A stretch of DNA of 48,741 bases from Sphingobacteriaceae bacterium UBA6709. GTDB taxonomy: Bacteria; Bacteroidota; Bacteroidia; Sphingobacteriales; Sphingobacteriaceae. Location: the NCBI GenBank assembly GCA_002454425.1, contig DKIV01000001.1:1-48741 (forward strand), given 5' to 3'. The translations under genes and the position numbers were made by a program. Of this stretch, positions 44,071 through 48,741 are shown one piece after another; the stretch's first letter is position 1, and the number at the start of each line of letters is the position of its first letter. The notes under the pieces were generated by a model, which had not been told where the DNA came from, did no database searches, and was given only the letters and a program-made list of their open reading frames with translations.

Positions 44071-44181
44071 CTGTAGGGGAAGGAATCGAACCTTCAAGGA
44101 GTGGTTAATCTGTTTCCAGGTTTCCCATAAATCTCCGCCACCGAGACAAGGAGGTGTGTCTGCCTGTTTCACCACCCTACA
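44071..44181 (-). tRNA. Unusual class-II-like tRNA gene, 111 nt, putative GUC anticodon loop
   Basis: Read on the minus strand, standard parts are present. The acceptor stem is TGTAGGG/CCCTACA (7 bp). A class-II type 3-bp D stem GTG/CAC encloses loop AAACAGGCAGA with the usual A14, GG and A21. The T arm is GAAGG/TTCGATT/CCTTC, and the discriminator base is G. The anticodon arm reads CCTCC-TTGTCTC-GGTGG, with a T-T mismatch mid-stem and a pyrimidine at 37, giving GUC (Asp) if taken literally. The variable region is 42 nt, much longer than usual, with an outer GGAG/CTCC helix and an inner CTG-GAAA-CAG. CCA is not encoded. It may be a divergent tRNA, a tRNA-like RNA or a degenerate copy. Confidence 0.65.
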
Positions 44182-44553
44182 GTATTTTTGTCTTTTTGAA
44201 GAACTTGTTGATACAAATTTAAAACACAGCCAACCAACTTGCAAGTTTTTCAATAAAAAAGAATGTTTTTTACGAATATAACAATCGAACACGTTTGCGA
44301 GATTTATTCACCGATAAAATATTCAACAAAAAGCACCTTTTAATGCCATTTTAGCAACGGAAATGATAACATACAGCAATGAAAATGTTACACAACAACA
44401 TTCCATACACCACATTTAAGGCATAAGTACACTTGCGCGCTCCGCGAAGCGACATCTCTATAAGAAAAATGTATGGCTGAACTTAAAATTCAGAAAATAA
44501 CATCCCTCAAATAAATCTAAAAGCTACTCTTTCACGACAGCTGCAAAAAGAGT
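44182..44553. other. Intergenic region, nothing recognised
   Basis: A 372-base AT-rich gap between the tRNA-like gene and the LUD-domain gene. No supported gene or repeat. It must hold the promoter of the tRNA-like gene, but no perfect TAnnTTTG is visible next to it. Confidence 0.4.
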
Positions 44554-45189
44554 TTAACCCTCCAGTAGAAATACGATCAGATCTTTAGGACCATGTGCAC
44601 CCAGAACGAGCGTCTTTTCAATGTCGGCAGTACGACTAGGGCCGGTTACTACCGAGATCATCGATGGAACATGCTCCTGATACTTTCTTCTCAGATCCTT
44701 GAAGGCATCTTTTAAATCAAGCACAAGTTGAGAGGTATATGCTACAACAATATGATGGGTAGGATATATACTGAGTCTGCGTCCGGCAGTACTGGCATTA
44801 GAGAGCAACACACTTCCGTTTCTGGCTATGAGCGACTCGCAAAGCGTGATACCAACCTCTGCCTGTTCAAAATTTGTATCAGTACTATAGTACGGAAAAT
44901 CACAATGGGTTAATAGTTCCTTTAGTGGCTGCTCCCAACAATATATTCGTCGCCAGTTATTTTCGTCCGCCAGAAGCAGGAGATTCTCCATAAACTGGAT
45001 TTCATCCTCACAGAAAACAAACTTCCCGGCAACTTGACTAAGCTGCTCAGCGAAAAGCACCTCCAGATATCCGTCAAAGGGTTCATAAACGGGAGTATCT
45101 TCTACATTAGGATAGGGATTATCCCGCTTCTCGAGAAGAGCCGTCCTTAGCTTCTTTAACATTTTCTCTTTGGAAGTAGTATCTTTCAT
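44554..45189 (-). CDS. LUD-domain (LutC/YkgG-like) protein
   Basis: A 211-residue LUD-domain protein. LutC works with LutA and LutB in lactate oxidation in Bacillus. Landmarks are EVGITLCESLIARNGSVLLSNASTAGRRLSIYPTHHIVVAY, which is the core of the fold, and SMISVVTGPSRTADIEKTLVLGAHGPKDLIVFLL at the C terminus. LutA and LutB are not in the window. The neighbouring tRNA-like gene and ftsH give no functional clue. ATG start at 45189. Confidence 0.87.
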   Translation of the reverse strand: MKDTTSKEKMLKKLRTALLEKRDNPYPNVEDTPVYEPFDGYLEVLFAEQLSQVAGKFVFCEDEIQFMENLLLLADENNWRRIYCWEQPLKELLTHCDFPYYSTDTNFEQAEVGITLCESLIARNGSVLLSNASTAGRRLSIYPTHHIVVAYTSQLVLDLKDAFKDLRRKYQEHVPSMISVVTGPSRTADIEKTLVLGAHGPKDLIVFLLEG

Positions 45190-45340
45190 ACGCTGCTTCT
45201 ATGCACACAAAATAACAAATAATAGGAGTAAAAAGCATACAGCTTACTCCAAAGGCCTAATTACGGAAAAATTTATGAGATTGACAGTACCGCGATCATC
45301 CCCGGCACCGCCAGTACCTGAAATTCAGTAGCGCTTACAT

Positions 45341-45371
45341 AAAAAAAGGTTGCCATCGCTGACAACCTTTT
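45341..45371 (-). terminator. Terminator after ftsH
   Basis: A 9-bp perfect stem AAAAGGTTG/CAACCTTTT (45344-45352 and 45363-45371) with a T-run on the minus strand, starting a few bases after the ftsH stop codon. Confidence 0.88.
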
Positions 45372-45377
45372 CTTAGT

Positions 45378-47447
45378 TTATTTTATTTCTTCATCAGATG
45401 AAGCTCCGTCGCTAATTTGGTCGGGATGAATATTGTCTGCTATCGGAGCCTGATCTCCAGGACTGTCGCCATTAACAAACTCATCATATGTGGTACGATT
45501 ATTAAAAGGTCGCTTTCCGAGGATCTCTTCCAGATCAGACTGGAATAAAATCTCCTTTTCAAGCAACTTTTCAGCAAGCTTGTTTAAGCCATCTCGCTTC
45601 TCTGTGAGCAGATCCTTCGTACGCGTGTATACACCGTCAATCAGCACGCGCACCTCATGGTCTATTAGCTCTGCCGTTTTCTCTGAATAAGGCTTCACAA
45701 GTTTATCTTCCTCTTGAGCAAAAGATACATTTCCAATATTGGCATTCATACCATAATAGGTCGTCATAGCGTATGCCAGATTTGTAATCCTCTCCAGATC
45801 GTTCTGTGCTCCCGTAGATATCTTTCCAAAAACAATATCCTCAGCAACGCGACCGCCCATAGTCATGCACAGCCCGTCAAGCAATTGCTCTGTGGTATAA
45901 AGGAACTGCTCCTTAGGAAGGTACTGCGCGTACCCTAAAGCAGCTACTCCACGTGGAACAATTGAAACCTTCACCAAAGGATCAGCATGTTCCAAAAACC
46001 ATCCCGCAATAGCGTGCCCCGCTTCGTGAAATGCCACAATGCGTTTCTCTTCCGGTGATATAATTTTATTCTTCTTCTCAAGACCACCGATCACACGATC
46101 GATAGCATCCTGGAAGTCCTGCATATCTACAGCCTCTTTATTGCGGCGTGCCGCAATTAAAGCCGCCTCGTTACAAACATTTGCAATTTCAGCACCTGCA
46201 AAACCGGGAGTCTGCGCAGAAAGCTTTTTAGCCTCAACGCCTTCAGCCAGCTTAATAGGCTTCAGGTGTACTTTAAAGATCTGCTCTCTGCCATGAAGAT
46301 CTGGCTTATCAATAGAAATCTGCCTGTCAAAACGACCGGGTCTTAAAAGAGCTGAATCGAGCACATCAGGTCTGTTCGTCGCAGCCATGATGATAATACC
46401 GCTATCAGTACCGAAACCATCCATCTCAACCAACAGCTGGTTAAGGGTATTTTCACGTTCATCATTTCCACCGATGATACTGTTCTTTCCTCTGGCACGT
46501 CCAATAGCATCAATCTCATCAATAAAGATGATACATGGAGCTTTATCCTTTGCTTGTTTGAAAAGGTCGCGCACACGTGACGCTCCTACACCTACAAACA
46601 TCTCCACGAAGTCTGAACCTGAAAGCGAAAAGAACGGAACCTGCGCTTCGCCTGCAACAGCCTTGGCAAGCAATGTTTTACCTGTACCGGGAGAACCTAC
46701 CAAGAGGGCGCCTTTTGGAATCTTACCCCCCAGATTTGTATACTTCTTAGGGTTCTTAAGAAAGTCAACGATCTCCATCACCTCTTGCTTTGCTTCCTCA
46801 AGACCTGCGACATCATTGAACGTTACGGTAACCTGCGATTCCTTATCAAATAGGGTAGCCTTCGATTTTCCAATATTAAAGATCTGCGTACCGCCACCAC
46901 CGGCGCCACCACCACCCATACGGCGCATGATGAAAATCCAAAATCCTATAAGCAGCAATACCGGAAGAATGATAGACATAAACCAACTGGCCCAAAAGCT
47001 TTCGCGTGTGTCAAAAGTCGGATATAGCTGATTCGGCATATCTTTCTGTGTTTCCTTCATCTTATTAGACAAAGCGTCGAAAGATGCGTCCGTAAACTTA
47101 TACTGCGGATTGTTATTACCCATCGCGAAAGATTCACCACCCCTAACATCTTTAAATTGGGGAAGTTGAAGGCTATCTTTCTTTATGTAGACTTCAACCA
47201 TCACGATGTCATTGTTCTTATATGCGACAACTTTATCAACATATCCTGACTTTAAGAGCCCGGCAAACTTCTGATATGTTACGGTAGAGACCGTTGGATT
47301 ATTAAACAAGTATTGTACAGCAAAAAGACCGAGAATGATGGCTACATAAAGCCACATAATATTAAATCGCGGTGGCTTAGGTACTATCTTCTTTCCCGAT
47401 TTTCTTCTAAAATTCTTCGAGTTATTTCCAGTTTCGTTAACTTTCAT
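45378..47447 (-). CDS. ftsH: ATP-dependent zinc metalloprotease FtsH
   Basis: Membrane AAA+ protease degrading misassembled membrane and regulatory proteins; 689 residues. The first helix lies near residue 30 (IMWLYVAIILGLFAVQYLF), then a periplasmic FtsH_ext domain, and the second helix near 160 (WASWFMSIILPVLLLIGFWIFIMRR). The AAA domain has Walker A GSPGTGKTLLAKA near 255, Walker B IIFIDEIDAIGRARG, and SRH ATNRPDVLDSALLRPGRFDRQI. The zinc motif is HEAGHAIAGWF near 475. The C-terminal tail is acidic. It is 28 bases downstream of rsfS and probably co-transcribed with it. Confidence 0.98.
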   Translation of the reverse strand: MKVNETGNNSKNFRRKSGKKIVPKPPRFNIMWLYVAIILGLFAVQYLFNNPTVSTVTYQKFAGLLKSGYVDKVVAYKNNDIVMVEVYIKKDSLQLPQFKDVRGGESFAMGNNNPQYKFTDASFDALSNKMKETQKDMPNQLYPTFDTRESFWASWFMSIILPVLLLIGFWIFIMRRMGGGGAGGGGTQIFNIGKSKATLFDKESQVTVTFNDVAGLEEAKQEVMEIVDFLKNPKKYTNLGGKIPKGALLVGSPGTGKTLLAKAVAGEAQVPFFSLSGSDFVEMFVGVGASRVRDLFKQAKDKAPCIIFIDEIDAIGRARGKNSIIGGNDERENTLNQLLVEMDGFGTDSGIIIMAATNRPDVLDSALLRPGRFDRQISIDKPDLHGREQIFKVHLKPIKLAEGVEAKKLSAQTPGFAGAEIANVCNEAALIAARRNKEAVDMQDFQDAIDRVIGGLEKKNKIISPEEKRIVAFHEAGHAIAGWFLEHADPLVKVSIVPRGVAALGYAQYLPKEQFLYTTEQLLDGLCMTMGGRVAEDIVFGKISTGAQNDLERITNLAYAMTTYYGMNANIGNVSFAQEEDKLVKPYSEKTAELIDHEVRVLIDGVYTRTKDLLTEKRDGLNKLAEKLLEKEILFQSDLEEILGKRPFNNRTTYDEFVNGDSPGDQAPIADNIHPDQISDGASSDEEIK

Positions 47448-47475
47448 TTTATTTATTAAACCTTGTTCGTAAATA

Positions 47476-47850
47476 TCAGGCGCTCTGATAAAATTTCATT
47501 TCGGCGTCACCCCACAATTCCTCAATACCATAAAACTGACGCTTGTCAGTCTTAAACACGTGAACCACCACATCTACATAATCCAATATTATCCATTCAC
47601 CGAAAGATAATCCCTCAACATGGTATGGCGTTTTACCCGTTGCTTTGAACACCTCATCGTCAACACTGTTTGCTATCGCTTTCACTTGTGTGCTAGACTC
47701 CGCATGACAAACAACGAAGAAATCCGCTACAGAGCTGTGAATATTACGTAAATCAAGCCGTACAATTTCGCTTCCTTTTTTTTCCTGAATTCCGTTAATT
47801 ACTAATTCTGATATATATACAGATTCATTAATAACTTTGCTTTTTACCAT
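47476..47850 (-). CDS. rsfS: Ribosomal silencing factor RsfS
   Basis: Binds ribosomal protein uL14 and blocks subunit joining under starvation; 124 residues. Landmarks of the RsfS/YbeB/Iojap family are KKGSEIVRLDLRNIHSSVADFFVVCHAESSTQVKAIA and YHVEGLSFGEWIILDYVDVVVHVF. It is divergent from birA, with 45 bases between the start codons, so two promoters must share a very short region. ATG start. Confidence 0.96.
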   Translation of the reverse strand: MVKSKVINESVYISELVINGIQEKKGSEIVRLDLRNIHSSVADFFVVCHAESSTQVKAIANSVDDEVFKATGKTPYHVEGLSFGEWIILDYVDVVVHVFKTDKRQFYGIEELWGDAEMKFYQSA

Positions 47851-47895
47851 TAAAAAAATCTTAGTTTTGAATTAATTTAATTAGTATTTCTCAAT

Positions 47896-48660
47896 TTGCA
47901 AAATAACACTTTTCCCTTATTTTCTATCGGTCAAAATGTCGTTACACTGCAACGGGTTGACTCAACTAATAATTATTTAAAAAGTGAATTGTCAAAATCC
48001 AAGCCAATAGCAGAAGGTACTGTAATAATGGCAGAAAATCAATTCGCTGGCCGTGGCCAATTCAGCAACACCTGGCTTAGCGCTGCCGGCAAAAACCTCA
48101 CATTTAGCGTCCTTCTTTCCCCTGAATTTCTTAATCCTGCAAGTACTTTCATACTCAATATCGCTGTAAGTATAGCTATAAACGAAGTACTACGCAAAAT
48201 TATTGGAAGCGATTGCAAAATAAAATGGCCTAATGACATTTATGCCGGTAATAACAAACTGGGTGGGATTTTGATTGAGAATATTATACGGGGTCAAAAA
48301 CTTAAATACGCGATCATCGGAATCGGAATTAACGTTAATCAACGGCAGTTTCCGGATCTGATGCGATCAACATCGCTTTCCATCATCGCCGGTCATTCCT
48401 TCAACAGGAACCTGCTATTGAAACAATTTTGCAAAGCATTGGATCATAGATACCGGGAGCTGAAAGAACTTACATCAACCAACCATTTGCGATATTACTA
48501 TCAAAATCTCTTTGGACTGAAAGAAACTCGTAAGTTCATCGTCAGTGGATGGGAAATTACAGGTGAAATCAAAGGAATCGATGATACCGGAAACCTTCTT
48601 GTTCTCATTGACGGAGAGTTGCGCGCGTTTGCATCAAAGGAAATATCCTATCTGTTTTAG
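47896..48660 (+). CDS. birA: Biotin--[acetyl-CoA-carboxylase] ligase (BirA, class I)
   Basis: Attaches biotin to the carboxyl-carrier protein; 254 residues, without a DNA-binding N-terminal domain. Motifs: RVDSTNNYLKSEL, the biotinyl-AMP loop GRGQFSNTWLSAAGKNLTFSVLL, KWPNDIYAGNNKLGGILIE, and IGIGINVNQRQFP. A short C-terminal SH3-like domain follows. No ATG precedes the catalytic motifs in frame; the TTG at 47896 gives MQNNTFPLFSIGQNVV, the N terminus I recall for this family in Sphingobacteriaceae. Start codon and promoter are compressed into the divergent gap with rsfS. Confidence 0.93.
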   Translation: MQNNTFPLFSIGQNVVTLQRVDSTNNYLKSELSKSKPIAEGTVIMAENQFAGRGQFSNTWLSAAGKNLTFSVLLSPEFLNPASTFILNIAVSIAINEVLRKIIGSDCKIKWPNDIYAGNNKLGGILIENIIRGQKLKYAIIGIGINVNQRQFPDLMRSTSLSIIAGHSFNRNLLLKQFCKALDHRYRELKELTSTNHLRYYYQNLFGLKETRKFIVSGWEITGEIKGIDDTGNLLVLIDGELRAFASKEISYLF

Positions 48661-48679
48661 CTATTTTCTACCTACCTGG

Positions 48680-48741
48680 TTCGAGACTGACTCGGAACAG
48701 ACTCGAGAGACGCTCGAGTGGTGATCGACATTTCATCGACA
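48680..48741. repeat. 11-bp periodic TCGA-core array (right edge)
   Basis: Five full 11-bp units and a partial sixth: TTCGAGACTGA, CTCGGAACAGA, CTCGAGAGACG, CTCGAGTGGTG, ATCGACATTTC, ATCGACA. Each begins with N-TCG, and most continue with A. The array is cut off by the window end. It matches the left-edge array in period, core and an exact CTCGGAACAG. It starts 19 bases after the birA stop codon. Confidence 0.8.

Noticed and set aside
44044..44292. An 82-codon minus-strand frame over the tRNA-like gene
   Set aside because: It is an accidental reading of the structured RNA gene and its flanks.
46387..47031. A 214-codon frame antisense to ftsH
   Set aside because: It mirrors the strongly conserved AAA domain codons; no independent evidence of coding.
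1..48741. CRISPR arrays, insertion sequences, prophage genes, rRNA operons
   Set aside because: None found: no regularly spaced palindromic repeats, transposases, integrases, capsid genes or rRNA sequence seen.

Overview
The window looks like a chromosomal segment of a Bacteroidota bacterium, most likely of the Sphingobacteriaceae (Pedobacter/Mucilaginibacter-like). The basis is a gliding-motility lipoprotein (GldH), a DUF3078 outer-membrane protein, a PafA-type phosphatase, a carboxypeptidase-regulatory-domain TonB-dependent receptor, a Cys-rich RicT/PSP1 protein, near absence of Shine-Dalgarno sequences, and repeated perfect matches to the Bacteroidetes -7 promoter element TAnnTTTG. About 45 genes are packed closely. 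The genus is an inference from memory of protein families; no search was run.

Layout. 1-732: a gene-free, structured-looking stretch starting in an 11-bp periodic TCGA-core array. 733-6192 (minus): ffh, a DUF3078 protein, a carboxypeptidase-regulatory-domain protein, two tandem glucosaminidase-LysM autolysins and an O-methyltransferase. 6323-8636 (minus): recQ and ruvX. 8727-11802 (plus): holB-like, ricT-like and gldH, tightly coupled. 11811-13349 (minus): YifB/ComM. 13477-15995 (plus): msrA, an M16 peptidase and def. 16001-18532 (minus): a second carboxypeptidase-regulatory-domain protein, an Nfu scaffold and Mrp. 18766-22312 (plus): a GT51 transglycosylase with a large extra N-terminal domain, hpt and psd. 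22432-24371 (minus): radA and an acetyltransferase.

24403-30046 (minus) is a thiamine locus. A promoter and a clear TPP riboswitch precede a TonB-dependent receptor, a PafA-type periplasmic phosphatase, thiE, and a thiamine-pyrophosphokinase-like protein whose catalytic motifs appear eroded. The probable job is capture of thiamine and its phosphates at the outer membrane, periplasmic dephosphorylation, and salvage or synthesis inside.

30165-38781 holds a SNF2 helicase, aat, a DUF1800/DUF1501 secretion-associated pair, a TonB-C-domain protein, rbfA and a two-domain universal stress protein. 38883-43215 (minus) holds hflX and a trpE-trpG-trpC operon. The operon is preceded by a 19-residue leader peptide with a WWW run and a terminator that could compete with an antiterminator pairing: a complete-looking ribosome-mediated attenuator and the most striking regulatory element here. 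43290-45189: a four-helix membrane protein, an unusual 111-nt class-II-like tRNA gene with its own terminator, and an LUD/LutC protein. 45378-48660: ftsH and rsfS (minus), divergent from birA (plus). The window ends in another 11-bp periodic TCGA array like the one at its start.
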